NCBI RefSeq assembly: GCF_040932035.1 | Contig: NZ_JBFRBB010000002.1 | Location: forward strand, 1-64,000 | From: Hoeflea_A sp040932035 | GTDB taxonomy: Bacteria; Pseudomonadota; Alphaproteobacteria; Rhizobiales; Rhizobiaceae | Reading direction: 5' to 3' | Length of the DNA: 64,000 bases | Shown: one piece after another, positions 29,406 through 38,051 of the stretch | Numbering within the stretch: position 1 is the stretch's first letter | How the letters are laid out: every line of letters begins with the position of its first letter | Notes under the pieces: generated by a model | Seen by the model: the letters and a program-made list of their open reading frames with translations, nothing else | What the model was told of the DNA's origin: nothing | Database searches by the model: none | Program-made: the position numbers and the translations under genes

Positions 29406-29955
29406 GGCAAATTACGAGCCACGGCTCAAAAAGGAATATGGCGATCGTATCCGCGACGCCCTGCTGGAGAAGTTCTCCTACAAGAACGTCATGGAAATTC
29501 CCCGTGTTGATAAAATCGTAATCAACATGGGTGTAGGCGAGGCGACTGCTGACTCCAAGAAGCCTGCAGCCGCTGCCGAGGATCTGGCGGCGATTGCCGG
29601 CCAGAAAGCGGTTGTAACGCACGCCCGCAAGTCGATTGCCGGCTTCAAGGTTCGCGAACAAATGCCGATCGGCGCAAAGGTAACGCTGCGTCAGGCGCGC
29701 ATGTACGAATTCATGGATCGTCTGGTCAACGTCGCGTTGCCGCGTGTTCGTGACTTCCGGGGCCTCAACCCCAAAAGCTTTGACGGCCACGGCAATTTCG
29801 CCATGGGCATCAAAGAGCACATTGTGTTCCCGGAAATCGACTACGACAAGGTCGATGAGATTTGGGGCATGGATATCATCGTTTGTACGACTGCAAAGAC
29901 GGACGACGAAGCCCGGGCTCTGCTGGCAGAGTTCAACTTCCCGTTTCGGCAGTAA
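29398..29955 (+). CDS. rplE: 50S ribosomal protein L5
   Basis: 185 aa; binds 5S rRNA and contacts S13 across the interface. I start at ATG 29398, with AGGAG nine bases upstream; a TTG one codon earlier is less likely. RVDKIVINMGVGEA and GHGNFAMGIKEHIVFPE are conserved. Confidence 0.96.
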   Translation: MAEANYEPRLKKEYGDRIRDALLEKFSYKNVMEIPRVDKIVINMGVGEATADSKKPAAAAEDLAAIAGQKAVVTHARKSIAGFKVREQMPIGAKVTLRQARMYEFMDRLVNVALPRVRDFRGLNPKSFDGHGNFAMGIKEHIVFPEIDYDKVDEIWGMDIIVCTTAKTDDEARALLAEFNFPFRQ

Positions 29956-29981
29956 CGGCAAGCGTAGAGAGGATATTTGAC

Positions 29982-30287
29982 ATGGCTAAGGTTAGCGCAG
30001 TCGAAAAGAACAAACGCCGCCGCAAGACGGTTGCACTGCATGCGGAAAAGCGTGCCGCGCTTAAGGCGATCATAAAGAACCAGGAAACGCCGATTGAAGA
30101 GCGTTTCAAAGCGACGCTGAAGCTCGCCGAATTGCCACGTGACGGCTCGAAAACACGCGTTCGCAACCGCTGCGAAGTGTCCGGCCGTCCGCGTGCCTAT
30201 TATCGCAAACTGAAAATGTCCCGTATTGCGCTGCGTGAACTTGGTTCGCTCGGCAAGGTGCCGGGCGTCGTCAAGTCCAGCTGGTAG
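29982..30287 (+). CDS. rpsN: 30S ribosomal protein S14 (zinc-free form)
   Basis: 101 aa. This is the long form without the two CxxC zinc ribbons: the only Cys is in RNRCEVSGRPRAYYRK. LSxKxR-like helices fill the N-terminal half, and VKSSW ends it. I start at ATG 29982 with GAGAGGA upstream; the frame also opens within rplE, which is not credible as coding. Confidence 0.96.
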   Translation: MAKVSAVEKNKRRRKTVALHAEKRAALKAIIKNQETPIEERFKATLKLAELPRDGSKTRVRNRCEVSGRPRAYYRKLKMSRIALRELGSLGKVPGVVKSSW

Positions 30288-30299
30288 GGAGACAGGCAA

Positions 30300-30698
30300 A
30301 TGGCTATGACTGATCCGCTGGGCGATATGCTCACTCGTATCCGCAACGCGACGGGACGCCGCAAATCGACGGTTTCGACACCGGCTTCGAAATTGCGTGC
30401 ACGCGTCCTGGACGTGCTGCAGTCCGAGGGCTATATCCGCGGCTATTCCGAGGTCAATTACGACAACGGCAAGTCCGAGATAAACATCGAGCTGAAGTAC
30501 TACGAAGGTGCACCGGTTATCCGCGAGATCGCTCGCGTATCCAAGCCGGGCCGCCGTGTATATGTCTCGGTTAAGTCCATTCCGCAGGTCGCGAACGGCC
30601 TCGGCATTTCCATCCTTTCGACCCCGAAAGGTGTGATGGCCGATCATGAGGCGCGCGAACAGAATGTAGGTGGTGAGGTTCTCTGTCACATCTTCTGA
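30300..30698 (+). CDS. rpsH: 30S ribosomal protein S8
   Basis: 132 aa. DPLGDMLTRIRNA opens the N-terminal domain, and the C-terminal RNA-binding motif STPKGVMADHEAREQNVGGE is intact. S8 is the spc-operon repressor in E. coli. A matching site near rplE was not resolved. Confidence 0.97.
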   Translation: MAMTDPLGDMLTRIRNATGRRKSTVSTPASKLRARVLDVLQSEGYIRGYSEVNYDNGKSEINIELKYYEGAPVIREIARVSKPGRRVYVSVKSIPQVANGLGISILSTPKGVMADHEAREQNVGGEVLCHIF

Positions 30699-30737
30699 TG
30701 TGGCGGGTCCTCCATAACGGTCAGACAGGTTTGAACA

Positions 30738-31271
30738 ATGTCTCGTATCGGTAAGAAGCCCGTTCAGGTTCCCGCAGGCGTCACAGCGACTGTCGAGGGA
30801 CAGAAGGTCACTGCAAAGGGACCCAAGGGTGAATTGAGCTTCGTCGTCAACGACGAAGTTCTTGTAAAGCTTGAAGAAAACGAAGTTGTCATTTCTCCGG
30901 CAGACGGATCGAAAGACGCTCGCTCAAAGTGGGGTATGACCCGCACAATGATCGAAAACATCATCAGTGGTGTTTCGAATGGCTATGAGCGCCGTCTGGA
31001 GATAAACGGCGTTGGCTACCGTGCGGCCATGCAGGGCAAGAACCTGCAGCTCGCTCTCGGTTTTAGCCACGACGTTGTCTACGAAGCTCCTGACGGCATT
31101 ACGCTTGCTTGCCCGAAGCCGACGGAAATCGTCGTAAGCGGCATCAACAAGCAGCAGGTCGGTCAGGTCGCTTCGGAAATCCGCAGCTTCCGCAAGCCCG
31201 AGCCCTACAAGGGCAAAGGCGTGAAATATGCTGAAGAGCGGATCGTCCGCAAAGAAGGCAAGAAGAAGTAA
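30738..31271 (+). CDS. rplF: 50S ribosomal protein L6
   Basis: 177 aa with two repeated alpha/beta domains, near the sarcin-ricin loop. SRIGKKPVQVP begins it, and the C-terminal signature PEPYKGKGVKYAEE is present. Confidence 0.97.
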   Translation: MSRIGKKPVQVPAGVTATVEGQKVTAKGPKGELSFVVNDEVLVKLEENEVVISPADGSKDARSKWGMTRTMIENIISGVSNGYERRLEINGVGYRAAMQGKNLQLALGFSHDVVYEAPDGITLACPKPTEIVVSGINKQQVGQVASEIRSFRKPEPYKGKGVKYAEERIVRKEGKKK

Positions 31272-31283
31272 GGATTACGCAAA

Positions 31284-31646
31284 ATGGCTAGCAGGAAAGA
31301 AACACTTGTGCGTCGTGCAGCGCGTGTCCGCCGTCAGGTCAGGGCCGTTGCCAACGGTCGTCCGCGCCTGTCGGTTCACCGTTCGTCAAAGAACATCTAC
31401 GCACAGATCATCGACGATGCCGCCGGCAACACGATTGTTGCAGCGTCCACGCTCGACACCGATCTGCGCAAGAAGCTGAAAACCGGTGCGGATACCGATG
31501 CCGCAGCGGCGGTTGGCAAGCTCGTTGCAGAACGCGCTTCGAAGGCCGGCGTCAAAGAGGTGGTATTTGATCGCGGAGCCTTCATCTATCACGGCCGCAT
31601 CAAGGCGCTGGCTGACGCTGCGCGTGAAGCCGGCCTGAATTTCTAA
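31284..31646 (+). CDS. rplR: 50S ribosomal protein L18
   Basis: 120 aa; binds 5S rRNA with L5 and L25. A basic N-terminal arm is followed by RPRLSVHRSSKNIYAQIID and the C-terminal VVFDRGAFIYHGRIKALAD. Confidence 0.97.
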   Translation: MASRKETLVRRAARVRRQVRAVANGRPRLSVHRSSKNIYAQIIDDAAGNTIVAASTLDTDLRKKLKTGADTDAAAAVGKLVAERASKAGVKEVVFDRGAFIYHGRIKALADAAREAGLNF

Positions 31647-31689
31647 TTTAACCGCCCGTTGCACCCGGAAAAGAAAAAGGACAAGGACA

Positions 31690-32250
31690 ATGGCAAGAGA
31701 AGCACGCCGCGACAATCGCGGCAGGGACGATGAGCGCGACAGCGAATTTGTCGACAAGCTCGTCCACATCAATCGCGTCGCCAAGGTTGTTAAAGGTGGC
31801 CGTCGTTTCGGCTTTGCAGCCCTGGTTGTCGTCGGCGATCAGAAAGGCCGCGTTGGTTTCGGTCACGGCAAGGCCCGTGAAGTTCCCGAAGCAATCCGCA
31901 AGGCCACTGAAGCTGCGAAACGCAACATGATTTTTGTACCGCTGCGCTCCGGCCGCACGCTGCACCACGACGTGCACGGCCGCCATGGCGCCGGCAAGGT
32001 TCTGCTGCGCTCAGCCAAGGCCGGTACCGGAATCATCGCCGGTGGCCCGATGCGTGCCGTTTTCGAAACGCTCGGCATGCAGGACGTTGTTGCGAAATCG
32101 ACCGGTTCTTCGAACCCGTACAACATGGTTCGCGCCACATTCGATGCGCTCAAGCACCAGATGCACCCGAAGGACGTAGCTGCACAGCGTGGCATCAAAT
32201 ATTCCACGCTCCAGGCACGCCGTTCATCCATCATCGGCAATGAAGAGTAG
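31690..32250 (+). CDS. rpsE: 30S ribosomal protein S5
   Basis: 186 aa. The charged N-terminal extension is followed by a dsRNA-binding-type domain with INRVAKVVKGGRRF, the spectinomycin loop, and a C-terminal domain with GTGIIAGGPMRAV. The loop residues look wild type. Confidence 0.97.
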   Translation: MAREARRDNRGRDDERDSEFVDKLVHINRVAKVVKGGRRFGFAALVVVGDQKGRVGFGHGKAREVPEAIRKATEAAKRNMIFVPLRSGRTLHHDVHGRHGAGKVLLRSAKAGTGIIAGGPMRAVFETLGMQDVVAKSTGSSNPYNMVRATFDALKHQMHPKDVAAQRGIKYSTLQARRSSIIGNEE

Positions 32251-32264
32251 GAAAGCGGTACGTT

Positions 32265-32465
32265 ATGGCTGACAAGAAGACAGGCAAAACGGTTACCGTC
32301 GAGCAGATCGGTAGCCCCATTCGTCGCCCCGCCGATCAGCGTCAGACGCTGGTTGGACTGGGTCTTAACAAAATGCATCGCCGCCGCACTCTGGAAGATA
32401 CACCTTCCGTGCGTGGCATGATCCGCAAGGTAAGCCACCTCGTGCGCGTCGTAGACGAAGGCTGA
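32265..32465 (+). CDS. rpmD: 50S ribosomal protein L30
   Basis: 66 aa. VTVEQIGSPIRRPADQRQTL and the conserved LGLNKMHRRRTLEDTPSVRG motif identify it. It sits between rpsE and rplO as expected. Confidence 0.95.
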   Translation: MADKKTGKTVTVEQIGSPIRRPADQRQTLVGLGLNKMHRRRTLEDTPSVRGMIRKVSHLVRVVDEG

Positions 32466-32479
32466 GGGGAGTTTGAATC

Positions 32480-32959
32480 ATGAAACTGAATGAACTTCGT
32501 GACAATGAAGGCGCAACAAAAGGCCGCAAGCGCGTTGGCCGGGGCATTGGTTCCGGCAAGGGCAAGACCGGTGGCCGCGGCGTCAAGGGTCAGAAATCCC
32601 GCTCGGGCGTAGCCATCAACGGCTTTGAAGGCGGTCAGATGCCCATCTACCGTCGTCTACCGAAGCGCGGCTTCACCAACATCTTCGCCAAGGACTTCAA
32701 CGTCGTATCCCTCGGCCGCCTGCAGGCAGCCGTCGACGCCAAGAAGCTGGATGCGAAGAAGACGGTCGATGCCACAGCGCTCAAGGCTGCCGGTGTCATC
32801 CGCCGCGAAAAAGACGGTGTGCGAGTCCTTTCGGACGGCGAGCTGAAAGCTAAGCTCAAACTTGAAGTTGCCGGTGCATCCAAGACGGCAATCGAAAAGA
32901 TTGAAAAAGCAGGCGGTTCGGTGAAGGTTCTTGCAGCCGCTGCGGAAGCAGCTGAATAA
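32480..32959 (+). CDS. rplO: 50S ribosomal protein L15
   Basis: 159 aa. A glycine-rich basic N-terminal arm (GRGIGSGKGKTGGRGVKGQK) is followed by GGQMPIYRRLPKRGF and a globular C-terminal domain. A terminator-like hairpin follows 9 bases after the stop and splits it from secY. Confidence 0.97.
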   Translation: MKLNELRDNEGATKGRKRVGRGIGSGKGKTGGRGVKGQKSRSGVAINGFEGGQMPIYRRLPKRGFTNIFAKDFNVVSLGRLQAAVDAKKLDAKKTVDATALKAAGVIRREKDGVRVLSDGELKAKLKLEVAGASKTAIEKIEKAGGSVKVLAAAAEAAE

Positions 32960-32968
32960 ACAAATGTT

Positions 32969-33000
32969 GGCCCGTTGTGATTTGCAATGGGCCCTTTTGT
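32969..33000 (+). terminator. Terminator-like hairpin between rplO and secY
   Basis: ggcccgttg (32969-32977) pairs with caatgggcc (32985-32993) with one G-U, then cttttgtt. This could end or attenuate the ribosomal run and allow separate control of secY. Confidence 0.68.
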
Positions 33001-33060
33001 TCCCATATGGATGTCACATCACTGTGATCCCAAGGGGTCTGAACGGCGGGGCGCCCAACA

Positions 33061-33157
33061 TTTAAGCAATAAGTACTATTGCCCGGGCGTCTAAAGAACA
33101 GCAAATGTGACCTGTTCCGGCATCAGTTTGAGTCGACGAAGTATCAGGGAACAGGTC
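33061..33157 (+). promoter_or_regulatory. Structured secY leader with a 10-bp inverted repeat
   Basis: gacctgttcc (33109-33118) and ggaacaggtc (33148-33157) are perfectly complementary across 29 bases. The right arm ends three bases before the cggag ribosome site. Upstream, gcaat/attgc around aagtact (33067-33081 region) forms a smaller stem. No convincing promoter was found. Confidence 0.55.
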
Positions 33158-33172
33158 TCGCGGAGATTTCGT

Positions 33173-34513
33173 ATGGCATCTGCAGCCGAACAACTTGCAG
33201 CCAATCTGAACTTTTCAGCCTTTGCGAAAGCCGAGGATCTCAAAAAGCGCATCTGGTTTACCCTGGGTGCGCTTTTGGTCTACCGGCTGGGTACTTACAT
33301 TCCGCTGCCGGGTCTGAACCCGGAAGCCTTCGCACAGGCATTCCAGCAGCAGGCCGGCGGTGTTCTCGGGCTGTTCAACATGTTCGCGGGCGGCGCAGTC
33401 GAGCGCATGGCGATCTTCGCGCTCGGGATCATGCCTTACATTTCCGCATCCATCATCATGCAGCTCATGACGTCGGTCGTGCCGACGCTCGAGCAGCTGA
33501 AGAAGGAAGGCGAGCAGGGCCGCAAGGTCATCAACCAGTACACCCGTTACGGAACGGTTATCCTGGCGACGATGCAGGCCTACGGTATCGCCGTCGGGCT
33601 GGAATCGGGCAACGGTATCGTCGTCGATCCGGGCTGGTTCTTCCGCATTTCCTGCGTTCTGACGCTTGTTGGCGGCACCATGTTCCTGATGTGGCTTGGC
33701 GAGCAGATCACCGCACGCGGCATCGGCAACGGTATCTCGCTCATCATCTTCTCGGGCATTGTCGCTGCGCTGCCTGGCGCAATCGCCGGCACGCTCGAAC
33801 TTGGTCGTACCGGTGCATTGTCGACCGGTCTGATCATCATGGTGATCGTTATTGCAATTGCGGTTATTGCTTTCATCGTTTTCATGGAACGCGCCCAGCG
33901 CCGACTGCTGATCCAGTATCCGAAGCGCCAGGTCGGCAATCGCATGTTCCAGGGCGATTCTTCGCACCTGCCGCTGAAGCTGAACACCGCTGGTGTTATC
34001 CCGCCGATCTTTGCATCGTCGCTGCTGTTGTTGCCGGCCACACTTGCCGGATTTTCCAACACGACCAATCTGCCGGGCTGGGCAACGACCGTCCTGGCGA
34101 CGCTTGGTCACGGGCAGCCACTCTACATGGTGTTTTATGCGGCCATGATCGCGTTCTTCGCGTTCTTCTATACCGCAGTCGTCTTCAACCCGAAGGACAC
34201 GGCGGACAATCTGAAGAGCCATGGCGGGTTCATTCCCGGCATTCGCCCGGGCGAGCGCACAGCGGAGTATATCGACTATGTACTGACGCGCATCACGGTG
34301 GTTGGCGCGCTGTACCTTGTCTTCGTTTGTCTTCTGCCCGAGTTCCTGATCGCGCAGACCGGCATCCCGTTCTATCTCGGCGGAACATCACTGCTGATCG
34401 TGGTTAGTGTTACACTGGACACAGTCGCGCAGATACAGGGGCACCTGATTGCGCAGCAGTATGAAGGGCTGATCAAGAAATCCAAACTTCGGGGAGGAAA
34501 GAGGGGACGATGA
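33173..34513 (+). CDS. secY: Preprotein translocase channel subunit SecY
   Basis: 446 aa, ten-span inner-membrane channel. I use ATG 33173 (MASAAEQLAANL), with CGGAG upstream; the frame opens at 33107 inside the leader. Conserved features are YRLGTYIPLPG at the first span, the plug region with GGAVERMAIFALGIMPYISASII, and GGTSLLIVVSVTLDT near the end. ATGA joins it to adk. Confidence 0.97.
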   Translation: MASAAEQLAANLNFSAFAKAEDLKKRIWFTLGALLVYRLGTYIPLPGLNPEAFAQAFQQQAGGVLGLFNMFAGGAVERMAIFALGIMPYISASIIMQLMTSVVPTLEQLKKEGEQGRKVINQYTRYGTVILATMQAYGIAVGLESGNGIVVDPGWFFRISCVLTLVGGTMFLMWLGEQITARGIGNGISLIIFSGIVAALPGAIAGTLELGRTGALSTGLIIMVIVIAIAVIAFIVFMERAQRRLLIQYPKRQVGNRMFQGDSSHLPLKLNTAGVIPPIFASSLLLLPATLAGFSNTTNLPGWATTVLATLGHGQPLYMVFYAAMIAFFAFFYTAVVFNPKDTADNLKSHGGFIPGIRPGERTAEYIDYVLTRITVVGALYLVFVCLLPEFLIAQTGIPFYLGGTSLLIVVSVTLDTVAQIQGHLIAQQYEGLIKKSKLRGGKRGR

Positions 34514-35160
34514 GACTGATATTGCTTGGCCCTCCGGGCGCAGGGAAGGGGACACAGGCCCAGCGTCTGGTGGAAAAGCACGGCATCCCCCAGCTTTCAA
34601 CCGGAGACATGCTGCGTGCGGCGGTGGCCGGCGGAACGGAAGTTGGCCTCCGTGCCAAAGCAGTCATGGATGCCGGCAAGCTGGTCTCGGACGATATCGT
34701 CAATGCCATCGTGTCAGAGCGCCTCGATCAGCCGGACTGTAAGCCGGGTTTCATCCTGGATGGCTATCCGCGCACGCTTGTTCAGGCCGACGCTACGGAA
34801 GCAATGCTGGCCTCAAAGGACATGGCCCTGTCCTGCGTTCTGGAACTGCGCGTTGATGACGATGTGCTGGTCGACCGAATTGGCGGGCGCTACACCTGCG
34901 CGGATTGCGGCGCAGGCTATCATGATGAAAACCTGAAGCCGGCCAAGGAAGGCGTTTGTGACAAATGCGGTTCTACCGAGTTCAAGCGCCGGCCTGACGA
35001 CAACCCGGAAACGGTGCGCACCAGGCTGCAGGCCTACTACAAGGAAACGTCTCCTTTGCTTGGCTATTATTATGCGAAGGGTCTGCTCCGGCCGGTAGAC
35101 GGCATGGCCGATATCGACGTTGTCACCGCTCAGATTGATGACATTTTGACCTCTTTATGA
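34510..35160 (+). CDS. adk: Adenylate kinase
   Basis: 216 aa; converts AMP and ATP to two ADP. The P-loop GPPGAGKGT is at 7-15, followed by the NMP-binding LSTGDMLR and GYPRT. The LID domain contains four cysteines in CADC...CDKC, so it should bind zinc. Placement between secY and the alpha operon is normal for alphaproteobacteria. Confidence 0.97.
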   Translation: MRLILLGPPGAGKGTQAQRLVEKHGIPQLSTGDMLRAAVAGGTEVGLRAKAVMDAGKLVSDDIVNAIVSERLDQPDCKPGFILDGYPRTLVQADATEAMLASKDMALSCVLELRVDDDVLVDRIGGRYTCADCGAGYHDENLKPAKEGVCDKCGSTEFKRRPDDNPETVRTRLQAYYKETSPLLGYYYAKGLLRPVDGMADIDVVTAQIDDILTSL

Positions 35161-35222
35161 GGCGATCGAGCAGTTTTTCGGCGAAATAACATCATTGCGC
35201 CGGATTTTAGGCATTTGGACTG

Positions 35223-35250
35223 TTGACGATAGTGCATCGAGTCCGATAGA
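35223..35250 (+). promoter_or_regulatory. Candidate promoter of rpsM-rpsK-rpoA-rplQ
   Basis: TTGACG (35223-35228) and GATAGA (35245-35250) with 16 bases between, in the 250-base gap after adk. A hairpin cagacc/ggtctg near 35374-35390 precedes the rpsM ribosome site. The -10 is a weak match. Confidence 0.45.
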
Positions 35251-35410
35251 ACCCCGCCAATTCGAGATAGTCGAGCGATTGGCGCGGTTTTCGAAAGAAG
35301 AGAACCGGGGCTGGTCGCTTATACATGTCCCGACTATGTGAAACTTGCAGCTGAACGGCTGCCAATGAACCAGTCAGACCCTTTTGGTCTGGAAGGCAAG
35401 GAGAACAGAC

Positions 35411-35779
35411 GTGGCCCGTATTGCTGGCGTCAATATTCCGACGAACAAGCGCGTTGTCATTGCGCTTCAGTACATCCATGGAATCGGTGCGGCTCATGCC
35501 AAGGCAATCACCGAGAAGGTTGGCATTCCCGCCGAGCGCCGGGTAAACGAGCTTTCGGATGCTGAAGTCATTCAGGTCCGCGAAGCCATTGACCGCGACT
35601 ACCAGGTAGAAGGTGACCTTCGCCGCGAGACCTCGATGAATGTCAAGCGTCTTATGGATCTGGGCTGCTACCGTGGTCTGCGTCATCGCCGCAATCTTCC
35701 GGTTCGCGGGCAGCGCACGCACACGAATGCCCGCACCCGCAAGGGGCCCGCAAAGGCAATCGCAGGCAAGAAGAAATAG
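35411..35779 (+). CDS. rpsM: 30S ribosomal protein S13
   Basis: 122 aa. GTG start at 35411 with AAGGAG seven bases upstream gives the family start VARIAGVNIPTNKR; the longer frame from 35384 includes the ribosome site. LPVRGQRTHTNARTRKG is the conserved C-terminal tail that contacts P-site tRNA. Confidence 0.96.
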   Translation: MARIAGVNIPTNKRVVIALQYIHGIGAAHAKAITEKVGIPAERRVNELSDAEVIQVREAIDRDYQVEGDLRRETSMNVKRLMDLGCYRGLRHRRNLPVRGQRTHTNARTRKGPAKAIAGKKK

Positions 35780-35921
35780 GCAACCGGTTCTTTTCCGGTT
35801 TGGGTCGGCTCCTTTACGGGTATGCCGGCCTTTTGCGTAAGAATGGTTGGGGCAGGCATATAGCCCCATCCGGTGGAGCCGCTGGAATTACGGCGGTGTA
35901 GAGATCGATGAAAGGGTCGTA

Positions 35922-36311
35922 ATGGCAAAGGAAGCCACACGCGTTCGCCGCCGCGAACGCAAGAATATCTCGTCGGGCGTTGCCCACGTGAATTCGACAT
36001 TTAACAACACCATGATCACCATCACCGACGCGCAGGGCAATGCAATCGCATGGTCTTCAGCCGGTGCAAAAGGTTTTAAGGGATCGCGCAAGTCGACACC
36101 GTTCGCAGCTCAGATTGCTGCTGAAGACTGCGCCAAGAAAGCCCAGGAACATGGCATGAAGTCGCTTGAAGTTGAGGTTTGTGGTCCGGGTTCGGGTCGT
36201 GAATCTGCGCTGCGCGCTCTTCAGGCTGCCGGTTTCACCATTACGTCCATACGTGATGTGACACCCATTCCGCACAATGGCTGCCGTCCGCGCAAGAAGC
36301 GGCGCGTCTAA
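35922..36311 (+). CDS. rpsK: 30S ribosomal protein S11
   Basis: 129 aa platform protein. ATG 35922 gives MAKEATRVRRRERKNI; a longer frame from 35847 is unsupported. HVNSTFNNTMITITDAQGN and the end DVTPIPHNGCRPRKKRRV are conserved. Confidence 0.97.
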   Translation: MAKEATRVRRRERKNISSGVAHVNSTFNNTMITITDAQGNAIAWSSAGAKGFKGSRKSTPFAAQIAAEDCAKKAQEHGMKSLEVEVCGPGSGRESALRALQAAGFTITSIRDVTPIPHNGCRPRKKRRV

Positions 36312-36407
36312 CGTGTGTTCAACAGCCGATGAGCGGTTCCGCTCCTCTCGGTTCTCCAGCTCTATTGCCACGATTGGATGGTGGCAAGGAACGGAAGGTA
36401 ATACGAC

Positions 36408-37418
36408 ATGATCCAGAAAAACTGGCAGGAACTTATCAAGCCGAACAAGATTGAGTTCTCGGCAACCGGCCGCACCAAGGCCACGTTGGTCGCTGAACCG
36501 CTCGAGCGCGGTTTCGGCCTGACACTCGGCAACGCTCTGCGCCGCGTTCTGCTGTCGTCGCTGCGCGGCGCTGCGGTAACGGCCGTGCAGATCGACGGCG
36601 TTCTGCACGAATTCTCTTCGATCCCGGGCGTTCGCGAAGACGTTACCGACATCGTGCTGAACATCAAGGAAATCGCCATCGGCATGGAAGGTGACGAGCC
36701 CAAGCGCATGGTCGTGCGCAAGCAGGGCCCGGGCACGGTCCTGGCCGGCGATATCCAGACGGTTGGCGACATCGAGATTCTCAATCCCGACCACATTATC
36801 TGCACCCTCGACGAAGGCGCTGAAATCCGCATGGAATTTACCGTCCAGAACGGCAAGGGCTATGTACCGGCAGACCGCAACCGTGCGGAAGACGCGCCGA
36901 TCGGTCTTATTCCGGTCGACAGCCTCTATTCTCCGGTCAAGAAGGTCTCCTACAAGGTCGAGAACACCCGTGAGGGCCAGGTTCTTGATTACGACCGTCT
37001 CAGCATGACGCTTGAAACCGACGGTTCTGTCTCCGGTGAAGATGCCATCGCATTTGCCGCACGTATCCTTCAGGACCAGCTCGGCGTGTTCATCAACTTC
37101 GATGAGCCGCAGAAGGAAGTCGAAGAGGTTCAGGCAACCGAATTGGCATTCAATCCGGCACTTCTGAAAAAGGTGGACGAACTGGAATTATCCGTCCGTT
37201 CGGCCAACTGCCTGAAGAACGACAATATCGTCTATATCGGCGATCTGATTCAGAAGACCGAGGCAGAAATGCTGCGTACACCGAACTTCGGCCGCAAGTC
37301 GCTGAACGAGATCAAGGAAGTTCTGGCATCCATGGGTCTCCATCTTGGTATGGAAGTCCCCGCATGGCCGCCGGAAAACATCGAAGATCTCGCCAAGCGC
37401 TACGAGGATCAATACTAA
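36408..37418 (+). CDS. rpoA: RNA polymerase alpha subunit
   Basis: 336 aa. The N-terminal dimerization domain has EPLERGFGLTLGNALRRVLLSS. A linker near 235-250 joins the C-terminal domain with SVRSANCLKNDNIVYIGDL and GRKSLNEIKEVL, which binds UP elements and activators. A ttgccac/gtggcaa hairpin lies shortly upstream of the ribosome site (near 36365-36387). Confidence 0.98.
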   Translation: MIQKNWQELIKPNKIEFSATGRTKATLVAEPLERGFGLTLGNALRRVLLSSLRGAAVTAVQIDGVLHEFSSIPGVREDVTDIVLNIKEIAIGMEGDEPKRMVVRKQGPGTVLAGDIQTVGDIEILNPDHIICTLDEGAEIRMEFTVQNGKGYVPADRNRAEDAPIGLIPVDSLYSPVKKVSYKVENTREGQVLDYDRLSMTLETDGSVSGEDAIAFAARILQDQLGVFINFDEPQKEVEEVQATELAFNPALLKKVDELELSVRSANCLKNDNIVYIGDLIQKTEAEMLRTPNFGRKSLNEIKEVLASMGLHLGMEVPAWPPENIEDLAKRYEDQY

Positions 37419-37459
37419 TCGAACCCGCGGGTATTGCCCCGCACTGAAGGAGAAGGCTC

Positions 37460-37888
37460 ATGCGCCACCGTAAGTCAGGCCGCAAGCTGAACCGGACACC
37501 AAGCCATCGCAAGGCAATGTTTGCCAATATGGCCGCGTCCCTGATTGAGCACGAACAGATCGTGACAACCTTGCCGAAGGCCAAGGAAATCCGTCCGATC
37601 GTCGAGAAACTTGTAACCCTCGGCAAGCGGGGTGACCTGCATGCCCGCCGTCAGGCGATCTCCAAGATCCGCGATGTCGAAATGGTTCGCAAGCTGTTCG
37701 ACACGATCGCCACCCGTTACGCCGATCGCCATGGCGGCTATGTCCGCATCATGAAGGCCGGTTTCCGCAAAGGCGACAATGCACCGCTCGCCGTTGTTGA
37801 ATTCGTTGACCGCGACGTTGACGCCAAAGGCGCCAAAGACCTTGCACGCGTCGAAGCCGAGGCCAGCGACGAAAGCGAAGCAGCATAA
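37460..37888 (+). CDS. rplQ: 50S ribosomal protein L17
   Basis: 142 aa. MRHRKSGRKLNRTPSHRKAM is the canonical N-terminus, and KLFDTIATRYADRHGGYVRI lies centrally. A 20-residue acidic tail ends it. It is the last gene of the ribosomal block, followed by a strong terminator. Confidence 0.97.
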   Translation: MRHRKSGRKLNRTPSHRKAMFANMAASLIEHEQIVTTLPKAKEIRPIVEKLVTLGKRGDLHARRQAISKIRDVEMVRKLFDTIATRYADRHGGYVRIMKAGFRKGDNAPLAVVEFVDRDVDAKGAKDLARVEAEASDESEAA

Positions 37889-37912
37889 GAACTGCGACAT
37901 ATCAGATTTTCG

Positions 37913-37940
37913 AGGCCGGGCTTTATGCCCGGCCTTTTTT
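37913..37940 (+). terminator. Intrinsic terminator after rplQ
   Basis: aggccgggc/gcccggcct is a perfect 9-bp stem with a 5-base loop and a run of six T. Confidence 0.94.
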
Positions 37941-38051
37941 GTTTCAGATTTCCGCACGTTGCGGGAATTCCGATCGTGTCACATCCAGACCTTTTTGATC
38001 GGTAATTCATCCCTATTTGTGTAGAATACGGATTCGTGTGGAGGGTCATTT

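Noticed and set aside
33079..34407. 442-codon frame overlapping secY on the same strand
   Set aside because: It is frame-shifted relative to secY, with implausible composition (rich in Arg, His, Cys). secY itself is intact.
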